Shown here piece by piece: positions 10,816 through 23,096 of a stretch of 64,000 nt of DNA. Location of the stretch: contig BSBM01001068.1 in assembly GCA_027924585.1 (NCBI GenBank), positions 1,022,501-1,086,500 of the forward strand, in the 5' to 3' direction. Made by a program: the position numbers and the translations under genes. Numbering within the stretch: position 1 is the stretch's first letter; every line of letters starts with the position of its first letter. This DNA is from Larix kaempferi (Eukaryota; Streptophyta; Pinopsida; Pinales; Pinaceae). The notes below the pieces were generated by a model. The model worked only from the letters and a program-made list of their open reading frames with translations, was not told where the DNA came from and made no database searches.

Positions 10816-12237
10816 ATGTCGTCGGATTTTGGGTTCAAATTCAATAGTGTCAGCAAAATTTTTGGCAAGGCAGATGGGACTATCTACAAGCTAAATTGGG
10901 TAGCTCTAATATATCACATAGCTTTCCATGGCACAATTTTTAATTGGGAATACATCATCTCGGACAACTTGTCATCGTCAATAGCAGCTGCACAAGGAGG
11001 TTTAACCCAGAACAAGGCAGAATTCTACATGTCTTAATACCTCATAGATTTCATATTATCTAGGCACCCATTTCCTAAGTTAGGGTGCATCTAGAATAGG
11101 GATGAGTCTCCGATCTATGTGGCTTATCACACCATGTGGGACCACAGATATGCAAGTTGTTATAAGCTCATATGTGAAGAGTTCATCATGCCTCTCTACT
11201 GGTTAATTTTCCATGAAGAACCAAACTGCTTGTCTGAAAATGAAATGGCATTCATAAATGAATACGGGGACTACTACTTCTCACAGAAGGGAACATACAT
11301 CAAAATTTTTGGAGGTTCCCGAGCTCCATCCCTTTTCCCAAGTATGCGACCGATTTTGTGGTCCACAAGGAAGCAGTAAGGCAAGTTTTCATTAATGGGA
11401 TTGGCAAGTTCCTGCATGATCATAAGAAAGCTTCATTCCCACCTTTTATTTCTATATCGGGGCATTAAAATTCTCCAAGGTTAAAATAATCAAAGCTTTC
11501 GTTGGATATTTAGAAGCATTTCATTTTGGCAAAAAGAGTTTTGCGAGAAATGATAGCCATGGCAAGGTTGCGGAGCATTGTGCATTGATCAAAATATATT
11601 ATGAATATACCGATTACTTTGACAAGGACGAAGAAGTGTACATGAGAGATAGCAACATGACTAAGCTGAACAAACATTTTGTTCGGAAAAGTGGCGCCAG
11701 CTCCAGTCATGTTGTCACTACCACAGAAGAAATAGAGCGGCAACGGAAGTAAAGAGAAGAAGTTGTAAGGATACAGTTAGCAGAGGCAAAAAGGAGGCTA
11801 AAGGAAGAAGTTGAGAGAATGCAGAGGGAGGAAGCCAAGAGGTCACGAAAAGAAGAAGAATAAATAAGAGAAAGAGCAGAAAGAGAAGCGACAGAACAAC
11901 AAAAGTGAAAAGAAGAAGAAGAAAAGTCCAAGGAAGCATGGAAAAAGGAATCCTGAGTGTCCAAGATATGGACATAGATTCATCAGGGGTAGTAGGACTT
12001 ACACAAGTATTGGAGGACATCTACTATTCATGGAACTCGGGCTCACGCCTTTCACCCCATCAAAATAACATATGGTGGCTAAGTTAGACATGATAATCTG
12101 TGATTCAAGCAGGAAAAGCATTATGAGAAGGACAAAGAAAAGGTTGAATATGGGTTCTAAGTCAGACATAGTCACTATCCAGGAGAACATCATGGTGGAG
12201 GGCATGCATAGGGATCTGAATTTCATAGCTTCCATTG
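10816..12237 (+). pseudogene. Unidentified protein with coiled coil, 5' part (decayed)
   Basis: Following one protein across several frame changes gives an N-terminal globular part (ATG at 10816; FKFNSVSKIFG, NKAEFYMS, WDHRYASCYKLICEEF, NEYGDYYFSQKGTYIKIFG, about 10816-11460), then a segment with FGKKSFARND and a long charged coiled coil (EEVVRIQLAEAKRRLKEEVE, about 11720-11960). It ends at RDLNFIASI, exactly where the 12238 insertion begins. Frame changes lie near 11340, 11465 and 11960-12050; stops are TAA or TGA where Gln or Arg would fit. The protein resumes at 16539. I do not recognise the family; it could be a host gene or an extra ORF of a non-autonomous retroelement. Confidence 0.6.
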
Positions 12238-12597
12238 TGTAACATACCCTTTCTTGCTGAAAAACATTTTATGTTGGAAACATTATGTTAACTTTTATTG
12301 TAAAGTTTTATATTGGACAAGTGTCCAAGGATGACTGTAATTGCACAATATTTTATTATTTAATAAATTAAATAGGAGACAAACACCTAAGGGGACTGTT
12401 GAAAGAGTGGTTACTGACCCATTAGGTGGAACGGAATCTGGGGTAGAAGGCAATGGACAAGTGGCAGCATCATGATGCAACTAACTAGCTGTTGGTATGG
12501 GACAACTCCCTTGAAATGTGGTCATAGTACCCTGGAAGGTGGGACTAGAGCTTGAGGCTCATTTATTCAAAACTAACCACTAAATACCTAGGAAGTC

Positions 12598-12604
12598 TAT
12601 ATAA
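12598..12604 (+). promoter_or_regulatory. TATA box in the long LTR-like insertion
   Basis: TATATAA lies about 360 bp from the 5' end, after the most conserved block shared with the second copy, where AAATAGT occurs at the matching place. It is a candidate U3 promoter for the LTR. Confidence 0.4.
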
Positions 12605-12740
12605 GAGCCATCAAATTTTGAACTGAGGTCATCACTTTTCCTGACGAGGAAATTTACCTTGGGATTTTGCTGTGCTTGAACCCAAGAGATTTGATGAGGG
12701 GATATGCTGAGTTTTGATCATGGTGTAAGTCTGCCTATTA

Positions 12741-12865
12741 TATTACTGAGTGCAGAAGTTATACTACTGAGTGCAGACGTTATATTGCTGAGTGCAAAAG
12801 GCATATTTTGAGTGCAGAACTTACATTGTTGAGTGCAGAAGTTGTTTTACTGAGTGCCTTGCTTC
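12741..12865. repeat. ~30-bp x 4-5 tandem repeat
   Basis: CTGAGTGCAGAAGTTATA and close variants recur five times in about 120 bp, just downstream of the candidate TATA box. The related copy at 35532 lacks this expansion, so it arose within this copy or lineage. Confidence 0.7.
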
Positions 12866-15800
12866 TACACATATTCCATCTACTTAGTGGTTCAGTAAGT
12901 AGGCTCGGGGGTCCAAAAGAAGCAAGTAGTTTTGGCTGCTTCTTCTGGAAAAGGTTGGGAGGAACATGCCTTGGGTGTTTGTCGGCCCTATCTTCATTTA
13001 CAGGTTCTACTTATATTTTCTAATTTTAAGTAGTTAAATTCTCTATCTGCTATTATTTATTTACTGTTGATAAGAGTATTATCAAACAAATTTAATTATT
13101 TTAGTTTTCTGAACTAATTAGAATTCTGCATAGAAATGATTATGTAAGATGAAATGAATAAAATATTCTCTGCATTTTTCCCCATGCTAATGAATCTGCA
13201 TCGTACTCTAGTACAGAGAAGAAATTAAGATAGATAATTTGATAGGCATATTGCCAGATGAATGAGAAGACCAATATTGTTATATTTTCCTAGCTTTTCC
13301 TACCATCAATATTCTGTACATAATTCAATGTTTTCTCTTATCATTCCTTTATCAGTTAAATGTTTCAGGTTCATTGTATTTCTTTCACCAGTCTGTATTG
13401 AAAATAACAGCTGCAAAAACATTTATTTCCTAAGTACACAATATTGTTTCTCCTTACTGTTAAACAAGTATTTTTATCATGACAACAAATAGTCTTCATA
13501 GCTAAGTATAAAAATTATCTTTCTATTATAGAGTATTTAGGAGATCATAACACCTGCCAAGTTAATAGTATCAACAAGTATTACATTTCTTTTTCCTTTT
13601 TAAATAATGCATAATTGTTGAAGCACTAATCTTTATGCATAGTTTTCATATCTATTAAACTATTTATTCATTTTAAACAAAAGATCATTACATTATATGC
13701 AAACAGAGTATCATTTACAAACCTATGATTTATGACAGGTTCGTTCCCTTCACTTATCAAACCCTAGATTTATTATCCTTAAGAGTTTAGTTAAGTTTTC
13801 CATTAAAACAAGAAATGATCACGATTCATTTCCTAACTGAAAGTAGAATATTACATTATGGCTCATGGCCTTCACAAAAACCAACAGAAAAGAATAGCAA
13901 AGAGAAGCCCACGACTTCATACACTTAGACACAAAACGAGTACCAATTACATTTCTTAAGACTGGAAGTAAGAACCATCTCAGCACTATCATTATCCTAC
14001 ATCATCACTTTTTAAATTAAAACTAGTAAACAACAAACCATTTGATTAGTTGCTGTAGATATCGACCCTACGAAACTAAAATTTTAAATGACATAAAAGT
14101 TGAACAGTTCTGAGAACCCACTTAAGGGTTTAAATAATTTTAATACAGATCCAAACCCTAAGCCATCGAAGCTTTACTTAAAATACATAGTGGCAGAACG
14201 ATTGAAAACATCAAATGCATACAAACCAGAGCCCATCTCTCGACACAAAAACAAACACAATTAAGTGGTTAAACAAGTTATCGTATTTCCATTTACACAG
14301 TAGATTGAAAACATTAAGTTTCACCCCTTACACATATAATAGTTCATAGTATCATCATTTACGAACACAGGATTGAACGAAACATAAATCCTTCTATTAC
14401 CGAGAGCAGTAGCAGGGTGAAACCCTTCCTAAGTAATTCCTTATGGATTTTACAATAGAAAACAAACACTATTGAAAACAACGACGAATGGGTTGAGGGT
14501 TTCATCCTCCCCAAACTGTCAAAAACAAGCTCACAAGTATTTTGATGAAGGTCACCCTCGGAGCCCAAGCAAACAAAGAGTCTCGACAAAGAATACAGTA
14601 AGGACCCAATAGCCATCTAACCAGAGTAATGAGTAACCACCGAATCTTACCGGTCTTTTAGCAGTTTCCAGCTACCAAACACTTGAACTATGAAGCCATC
14701 AACGAAGGTACCTGCCATTCGAAATATAGTAGTGATCAAAACAAGTTTTACAAATATTTTTGAATACAATATAGCAATAACTAAACTCTCAAAATAGAAT
14801 GGAGATACAGGGTTTTGAGTCGAGATCCATTACCTTCAAAAGAATTGCACCGAAGTTGAATGCTAAGACTGTGCCTACTGGAACCATTCTCCACCATCGA
14901 ATACAGAGAAGTATGAAAACAACTCTGGAAAACCACCGTTGAGCAGGCATGGAAAGCCGAGTGTCAAACCAACCACCACTAAGAATTTATCACAAACCCT
15001 AGAATTGACATTACAAAACTGCTACTGTAAAATGATCCAATTTCTTGGCTCTTAAACTACTAACAGGTCACGGTTTCGAACCGTGGGCACTCCATAAAAT
15101 ATAGTTATCAAAACCCTGAAGGCTCTCGGCCTGTCAGCCTCTCCTTAGAGCCACCACGCCGAATGTCAAGGAAAAAAATAAATCTGTGAGCATAGTGGAG
15201 TTAGGGTTAGGACCCAAAGCCCAAAACCCTCGCTGGATCGATAGTGGAGATCACAAGAGAGTTGTCACGTAAAACCAAGCATCGACCACATTATTGACTC
15301 ATCATTACTGTAGCCACCAAGGAGGACAGCTAGATCAAGCTCGAACCAGATCACTTACAACTCATCACAACATTCAAACCACCACCTCTCTATCACATGC
15401 CTAGTGCCACGAAGAGGTCCACAAAGATATTCCATTGTCTCAGAAGTTGGAAGTATTAAACGCAAAAGGAAATCAAGTGCCTTCCAGCACAATACATCAA
15501 CAGTGTTAACATTACACTTTTCTCACAAATGCATCGAATTATTGATAACACGTATCATACGAATTTGTATCAACACCTTGTGGTAAGTCAAGGTGGTGTT
15601 GGACATATTGCTAGGAATCACCATGTTTTATAAGGGAACATAGATGCGCACACACATCACCATATAGTTATTGTTCATAGGGCCTTGTATAGGGTTTTGC
15701 ATATGCATATTTCATATAGTATAAAAATCAATAAGAGGTTGCATATAGTTCATAGGTTTACATTTGACTATGAATTGTCATAATTCATAAGTTAACCAAT

Positions 15801-16538
15801 GACTATGATATGATATTTCAATATTTCCTAGAATAGCATTTAATCAAAACATGCATATAATTCCTAGGTTGTAGAATATATTGAAAAAATGGCATATTGA
15901 TTATTGCATGGTTTAATTCTCCTACATTGCATCAAATAGAAACTCACGGCAACATTACCCATAGGGTTAAAGTAGGGTTATAAACCCCATTCAAATGTTC
16001 GAACAAAACAATACAAAGTTAGTACAGGTTTTTCTGAATATTATAGCTGTTATACTTCTGTTTGGTAAAACTAGCCTAATTGAATATCTCACCGTTTGCA
16101 CTTATGACATTATGTCTCTTAAATAAATAAGACTTGAGAATCATGGAAACTGTGAAGAACTCTTCGGTCATATGTCGTAAACATAATACCTGTAAATTTG
16201 CGAAAAGGACGATTCAAATGCTTTAGCACGAATGCTAAGTAAGCCTCGGGGCATACATAGGACCCATTCATCATCAACAAGAAGAAACAATAGTTAACAC
16301 ATATAAATTTATATCTTAGAACAAAAAAACAAAATACTCTAAAAATATACTCGAGTAAGTCTAAACATCAAAGCGAAATTGTTAAGCATCTAGTCGCAGC
16401 ATTTCACTTACGACTAACAACAACATTTGGTACAGCAAGTCAACATTTAGACACTTGTGTTATTCCGCACAGTTAGATTTAGTATTAAAAGCTATATCTA
16501 AAAAAAATTTAAATTTTTGTAAATTTCGGGATGTTACA

Positions 16539-17643
16539 CGTTGGCATAGTAGCGGCACAAGCAAGCGCAGATAATGTTGACAAGTTGTTAAATGACATTG
16601 AGCAAATAAAGAGAAGATGCTCAAATTAAAAGATAATTTGGTGAAAGTGCAAGGAGAAGAGATAGAACTGAAAAGGAAACATGACCTCGTTTTATCCGAG
16701 AAGGAAAGTTTACTGAATGAATACCAAAATTTGGATGTAGAAAAGGAAGCATTAATTGTGGATTTAATGATTATGGAAGGGGAAAGGAGTGACTTTGAAG
16801 GTCGAATCACTCAATTAGAGTCAAGAGAGTCGGTCGCAAACCAACAAGTCGAAGAATTGAAAGCTCAGATGGGATATTTGGTTGAAGAGAAGGAATATTT
16901 GGAAGAGCAACTGGAGTTGGCAGATAAGAGAAGCAACACTCCATTTTGTGATCAAGCCTGCAAGATTCATGAATGTATATATCACTCTCCAGAAATTCTC
17001 ACAAATGAAATCTACAAGATGAAGATGTTGATGGCAAGGATTATGGTGATAGTTGCAGAGTCACTAGCATTCAGAAAAAAAACTGTTGGAGGTAGTAGAT
17101 AAAGTTAGGAGCCAGATAGCTTGGAGAGAAACTAACTCAAAATTCCCTGATCATTTGCCTCTGAAGACAACAGAAGACCTGAAGTCAGATATGGCACTTC
17201 TAAAATTTTGCAAGAAAGCTGCTAGGAGGCTAAATAACGAAATTCCTAAGACTATCCAAAAGTCTCATGATTTTTACGAGAAAATCCGTCAGGTTCATGA
17301 GCAATGTCACCTCCCTTTAGTCCCAAAGATGAATGAGCTTCCTGCAAGATACCAACGCATAGCACAACTACAGAATGGGTTGCGGGAAGATCTAGACTAC
17401 ATCATAAAATTGGGTGCTCTCACAGAAGAAGACATCCACCACTTTGTGGGACAAGCATCTATAAATGCTTATTTTTTGGAAGATAGTTGTAAGGTTGCAG
17501 CAACAGGGTTGGTGCATATAGAGACATAGTTATCATCTCATGAAGTGACTTTACAAGTATTGGAGCCTGTCAAATTTAATATCATAGCTGAAGAGCCTAA
17601 TGCATGGGCATATTATATTTCTAGTTTAGCAGGGCCCACCTAA
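16539..17643 (+). pseudogene. Unidentified coiled-coil protein, 3' part (continuation of 10816)
   Basis: Reading resumes as GIVAAQASADNVDKLLND, then a frameshift near 16615 leads into the 161-codon frame 16617-17102, a heptad-rich coiled coil (KLKDNLVKVQGEEIELKRKH onward). Another frame follows at 17086-17529 with WRETNSKFPDHLPLKT, ALLKFCKKAARRLNNEIPK and LREDLDYIIKLGALTEED. After one TAG (expected Gln) the frame continues to TAA near 17643, ending in AWAYYISSLAGPT. Only three or four lesions in 1.1 kb indicate that this part died fairly recently. Family unknown. Confidence 0.6.
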
Positions 17644-18820
17644 TTTTAAATTGTAAATATCTTTTTGTTTTCCTATGTAAGCACTAAATGACAATTTTTA
17701 GGGAATCCTAGGGTTAGGGTAAATGAAGAGTCACTAGAGGACAATTTTTTTGTAAGATAAATAGAGGAGGAGAATAAGGAGAAAGGAATTTTGCTAGCAT
17801 AATAGAAGATGGACCATTTTGTAAGAGATCTATTTTTTTGCTAATAAGAAGGATCTGTTTGCTGCGAAAAGTGTGCACAGAGATTTTTTCATGGAATGTG
17901 TGGAATGTTTAATGTGGAACTACTTCTTGCATTCGTAACTCATACTCTGAGATCATTCTAACTTTCTTGAACTACTTCAATGATGATGAATGATTTTACT
18001 TTCTATGCAAATGTTTATGTGTAAAATGAGTAATAAATTGTTTTAATCATATCAAAGCTACCTTTGGTATTCTTTCTGTTGCAAATGTGAATATTGTGTT
18101 GGAACAACTATTTGTTAGACTTACATTAACATTTCCAGTATATTACCCTTAATTCAAATTTTCTCCTTGTAGGGATAGGATAGTTATTTTAAATTAGATA
18201 GGAATAGATAATTGATAAGGTAGGAGCAGTAAGACGGGAGGTAAGAACCTACACATCTCTAGTGTGGTTTCTACCTATCAATTATATGCATTTAGTAAAC
18301 GGTAGTCAGACCGTTAACCGGACGGATTCCTCACACCAAACAGTGGACAATCTAATTGGGATGACTCAATGGGGAGAATCCCTAATGTGGATGCTGAGAA
18401 TTTATGGGCATCAACAAAGATAGAATTGATAAAGATAAAATGGATATGAAATTAATTAAATTGGATATTTACTTTGAAGGTCTCTTTTTATGGGTTAAAT
18501 ACAATAAAATTGAAAAACATATATTTTCATCTATTTTCATTTATTGAAAAAAGTTCATAACTAATTCAATTTTGTTTTTTTCTAATATTTATATATTTTT
18601 TTTGAGTAAATAATAAGGTATATGTTTATATTAATGCAACTTTTAAGAGACTAAACTATATAATTTTTTATAAATTGGTTGTGAAAAAAAATTTATGACA
18701 TAAACATGACCTAAAATGTTTGCCAACTTATTGATATTCAAGCGAATCAAATAGTACAAAGAAGTTCATGATTCTAATGCTGAATCATTTACAAAGTTTA
18801 TCATGATAGTTCTGCACTGC
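17644..18820. other. Intergenic, no gene seen
   Basis: This AT-rich stretch has no frame that resembles a protein. It may contain the 3' flank of the coiled-coil gene and the 3' end of the LINE, which lies on the minus strand. A T-rich run near 18597-18606 could be the remains of a LINE poly(A) tail, but a target duplication could not be identified. Confidence 0.4.
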
Positions 18821-19098
18821 AAAAATGCTACAGGATCCACCCATGATCTCAAAAAAACCATTATGGTTCATAAGATACAAACACCATTATATACTGTCAA
18901 AAAGCAAAACAAGGAAATATCATATTTCAGAAGGCCCCAGAAAACTAGCACTCCCAAGAGTCAGTCAAAAAAATAAGTGGAACCACTATCCAGGATACAG
19001 TTGTCGCACCATTCCTCCCAAATCAACTGCCCTTCCATACCAGATAGTGCTTGCTTTGATAGCTTGTCAGCAAGAGAATTATGTTCTCTATAAATATG

Positions 19099-19521
19099 TT
19101 AGAACTTGATATTCTGATGCTTTGAGATTTCAAAATGTGTTCTAAGAGCCCAATGTCTCAGGTTCATAACATTAAGCTTGAATTCACCCGCAGCCCATTT
19201 AATTGTAACCCTAGAGTCACCATATACCTTGATATTAACCAATCCAAAGATATTAGCCACTTTAAGCACACACCAGAGAGCCATTAATTCTGCTTTCATG
19301 TTACTTCCTATACCACAATTGAGTCTAATAGAAAAATAATGAGAATCATTCAGATATATGACACCCCCCACTGCACACAACCCATTTTGAGAAGCTCTGT
19401 CGAAGAATAGGATGGGCTGGTCCACTTTGAGTGCAAACAGACTAACTCTGTCAGTCTTCAGCTTATGTTCATCAACCTCACATGTTGAAAACATTTTTAA
19501 TGTAGTCATGCTACAATGCAT
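19099..19521 (-). pseudogene. LINE ORF2 C-terminal RNase H domain
   Basis: A 140-codon frame carries FFDRASQNG, GGVIYLND, MKAELMALW and VYGDSRVTI, i.e. the D, E and D of an RVT_3-type RNase H. The domain would degrade RNA in the RNA:DNA hybrid. The fourth carboxylate near the C-terminus is not clear because the frame ends at ISKHQNIKF. It closes the LINE coding region. Confidence 0.8.
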
Positions 19522-19539
19522 AATATCAGGTGGAGTATT

Positions 19540-20325
19540 TCAAAAAATGGCATAGTTTCTGGTGAACCAAATTGCCCACGAGATGCAAATAGCAATATAA
19601 AAATGTTGATTGCAATGTCTGTACCAGTTCAATAAACAAAAATTAAAATACCCCACATCCCAGAGCTGAGAGATATTAAGACTTGTTGATACCAATTCCC
19701 AGGTTTTATGAGTAAAATTGCACTGTACAAATAAGTGATGTTTTGTTTCGGCTGCACTTTTGCAAAGAACACATAAACTAGGACCAATCCATCCACGTTT
19801 GCACAGATTTTCCCATGTTTTCAACTTATCTTGCAATACTAACCAAATAAAACATTTCAGCTTTAAAGGAATAGATCAATTCCATAGTCTCTTGTACCAC
19901 CAATCCTGTGGGAAGATGAACTTGTCTTGTAACATTCTAGAATATGCAGTTTTTGCCGATACAATACCAGAAGCAGGATTTCCACCCCAAACAAGTTGAT
20001 ATGCATCATGATTCAATTTGACGCCAGCTGCATTTAAATTCTTGATGTATGCATCCCATGTTCGAGCTAAAAATCCAGAAAGGCCAAGATCTCTAACAGA
20101 CATCCACACCGCATTATCCTCATCCCCAAATTTGTTCAATTGGATTTTATTCAAAGTAGACAGTCCTAATACTTGTAGATACTGAGAAATGATAGGAGGC
20201 AAAATGTATGAGTCTTCCATCCCTATGATGGGGTCTATCCCAACATGAATCAATTCCCCTGTCCCCACCTGCCATAAGAGGTCATTTTTGATCCAGTGGA
20301 ATATTTTCATAAAACCCCTCCACAT
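19540..20325 (-). pseudogene. LINE ORF2 linker with zf-RVT domain
   Basis: Fragment 20325-19876 includes NDLLWQVGTGELIHVGIDP and ends in AYSRMLQDKF. Fragment 19836-19540 has QDKLKTWENLCKRGW and CVLCKSAAETKHHLFVQC, the C-x2-C...H-x4-C-like pattern of the zf-RVT domain found between RT and RNase H in plant LINEs. The two are separated by a stop or frame change. Confidence 0.75.
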
Positions 20326-20450
20326 AGGGGAGAAATTCCAATTTTCTAATTTAGGGTTTCTAATCTAGCAAAAAACATCTATTTTAAAATATTTGCTATG
20401 GATGAGTCTAGACCAGAGGGTTTTTCCAAAAACACCCCTCCAAAAACTTT

Positions 20451-21837
20451 TTAATCTGAGTGCAGTATTGAAGACCCCAAGGTCTTTAATGCCCCAACCA
20501 CCATATCTGTAAGGTCTGAAAAGAGTGTCTGCTGCAACCATAGGAATCTTATAATTGTTGGCAGTCCCAGACCAAAGAAAGTTGAAGAAATATTTTTAAT
20601 GGTCTTGATGATGAAAGAGGGCACTTCAAGCAATGAAAACTAGTATACAGGTATGCTGGAAAGTACAGATTTCACTAAAATAAGCTTGCCACCAATGGAC
20701 AATAGTCTGTAAGACCAATGTGCAATGCGAGCCTCAATTTTTCTCAACAGCCAGAACCAATCCTTGATTTGATAATTGTTGGGCTTAAGATTAAAACCCA
20801 GATATTTAAAACCTTGATCCATGGGACAACATTTAAATGGTAGGATCGAGAAGATGTAACTGAGATGTTCTTCATTTAAAGATAGATGATAAAAGTTTGA
20901 TTTGGAAGAACTGACCTTCATATCTGAAGCAATACAGAAAGTTTGGATGATCTCCTTATACATAATCCACTCCTCCATAGTGTCCAGACCAGCCACTAAA
21001 ACATCATCAGCAAACAATATGTGTGTGATCACACAATCCTTAGATAAACTGACACCTTTTATTTGACCTCTCTCTAAAGCTTGTTTAACCAATCTGCTGA
21101 AACCATCCATAACCAAATTAATAGTAGGGGAGAAAGGGGACACCCTTGTCTAATCCCCCTGGAACAGCTAAAAAAAACAGACGGAGTACCATTTACAAGC
21201 ACAGAGATATTCATAGTAGTAATGCAGGCCATATCCACTTAATGGTCAAAGGAGGCACCCCAATTCTGATAAGAATCAGTCTGAGAAAAGACCAGTTTAC
21301 CCTATCATATGCTTTTTCCAAGTCCATTTTTAGCAAAAGGGCTTTTTTCTTGTTGATCTTAATACTGTGAATTAGCTCCTGGGAGATGCCGATAGCATCA
21401 TGTATCTGTCTCCCAGCTAAAAAACCAAATTGTTCAACTAAGATGTGTTCAGAAAGTACAGACTTCAATCTATCAACAATAATTTTAGAAATAAGCTCGT
21501 AAAGTAAATTACATAGAGCAATCGGGCGATAATCCCCAAAGGAAATTGGCTTGTCCTTTTTAGGAATTAAGGTAACAAAAGTGGAGTTAAGACCGCTCGA
21601 GATATATCCATTAATTCTAGAGAAATTCACCAAGTCTTTTAGTTCTTGACCCATTATATCAAAGAAATGAAGATATAGCTCCACCGGCCACCCATCGAGC
21701 TCGGGGCTTTTGTCTTTGGCAAATATTTTTAGAGTCTGTTCAATCTCATCCAGCGAGACCTCATCTTGAATGCATTCAGCTTCCTCCTCCTTGAAGAAAC
21801 GTGGATATAGTGATGCCACTTTGATTTGTTCTGTCAT
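20451..21837 (-). pseudogene. LINE ORF2 reverse transcriptase
   Basis: Frame 21837-21211 contains KDKSPELDGWP, TLIPKKDKPISFGDYRPIAL, GFLAGRQIHDAI and KMDLEKAYDRVNW. A frameshift near 21200 leads into 21143-20640 with SPFSPTINLVMDGFSRL, ITHILFADDVLVAG (FADD at 21003-21014) and GFKYLGFNLKPN. The catalytic aspartates are present. A second break near 20640 separates the thumb region. Activity would need ORF2 to be whole, so the element is dead. Confidence 0.88.
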
Positions 21838-22151
21838 GTTGCAATCACCAGGATCACTATATATTTTACCAAAGAAAGAAACAGTTTCTGCTTTTATATT
21901 GTAGACCTAGAAAATTGGTGTCCTCTGTCATCAGCAATATCCCATATATATTTCAAATTTATCCTGGCAGTTGCAAAAGAGTGAATTTTTTTTGTATTTT
22001 TGTCACCTTGTGAAATCCAAATGGCACGACTTTTAAGTCGCCATTCTTATTCTTCCTGAATTAATATCTCTTCTTTTTTCTGTCCATATTGCTTCATGAC
22101 ATCAAAAGAGTCAAAAGACAGAGAATTATTAACATTTGCAAAGATAGATAC

Positions 22152-23096
22152 CTAGATTTTTCTTTCTAACAGAGATAACTCCAATTTGTCTGCCTTTTTT
22201 TTATCCTTTATCCATTTAGAAACAATCTCTTTTAAACCCTTCAGTTTATAACAGAAATTCTGAATCGGGTAAGTATCAAAAACACCACAGCTCAGCCAAT
22301 AAGATTTAACCATATTGCAAAAAGATTCATCACATAACCAGGAGGAATTGAACTTGAAGGGTGAAGATTGGTTGTGACCAAACTCATCCAACTGGAGAAC
22401 AATGGGCCAATGGTCTGAGAATTTATAGTCGAAAACCCAGGACCGATGCTTCTGGAAAATACCCAACAACTCAGCTTTGACCAGAAATATGTCTAGTCTC
22501 TTATGGACACCATCACATCCAAATCTACCATTAGTCCAGGTAGGGACCAATATATGTGGCTTCACATCAACAAAATCTACATTAACAAAATATGCATCCA
22601 CAAATAACTGATTAAAGAAATCTGCTAAATCATCTAGCCTGGCAGAGGATCCCCAAATTTCTGAAGCATTACAAGTAAAATCTAAATCTCCTGCAAGAAT
22701 CAAATCATCTAATTTCATAAGACCGGAGCCATGCAGGGATTCCCAAAATCTCTGTCTCTCCCTATAGGGAGCATAACAATTAAGTATGGAAAGAGTATGG
22801 TGATTTCCACAGAAAGACCCCTTTAATAGAATGCCCCAAGGGGTAGTGAAAACCTTAAAATAAAAAACAATTGGATACCAAGCAACTGCCAGTCCCCCAG
22901 ATAAACCACAAGAGCTTACTGCAGCCACTTCCCAATATGGCAGAAGCTTACAGAGTTTAGAAATAACAAGGTTATCATCACACATGGTCTCCTGAAACAA
23001 AATAATAGCAGGGCCAATAGCTTTAATCAGATTGGATAAGGCCTGAGCCCGAGAAACCTTACCCAATCCATGCACGTTCAGAGACAAAATAAACAT
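22152..23096 (-). pseudogene. LINE ORF2 N-terminus: AP-endonuclease-like domain
   Basis: The 314-codon frame begins ATG at 23096 and shows LNVHGLG, FQET, SGGLAVAWYP, LNCYAPYRERQRFW, LAGDLDF, RLDIFLV and SDHWPIVL. These are the landmarks of the L1 endonuclease that nicks target DNA for target-primed reverse transcription. The GDFN motif reads GDLD, so the catalytic Asn is replaced. The catalytic SDH is kept. The frame is open over the whole domain, and disruption comes further downstream. Confidence 0.85.

Larger units (their letters stand above)
12238..16538. mobile_element. 4.3-kb LTR-like insertion (probable solo LTR), splitting a gene
   Basis: Ends are TGTAACAT...ATGTTACA. The flanking five bases are CATTG and CGTTG, a target duplication with one mismatch. 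Removing the insertion and one duplication joins ...FIASI to GIVAAQASADNVDKL in the interrupted gene without changing frame. It has no gag or pol. It is related along its length to 35532-39982: shared start TGTRACATACC, an AAGACAAGTGGCAGCATC-like stretch, CTCGGGGGTCC and the T/A-rich 3' end. Two non-coding copies of similar length with LTR ends and 5-bp duplications are best explained as solo LTRs of a long-LTR gypsy element. A LARD-type non-autonomous element is the alternative. Confidence 0.75.

Noticed and set aside
5511-10849. CACTA at 5511 and TAGTG at 10845 as the ends of the CACTA transposon
   Set aside because: The bases inside the two ends do not form an inverted repeat and the flanks (AAA and TCA) are not a 3-bp duplication.
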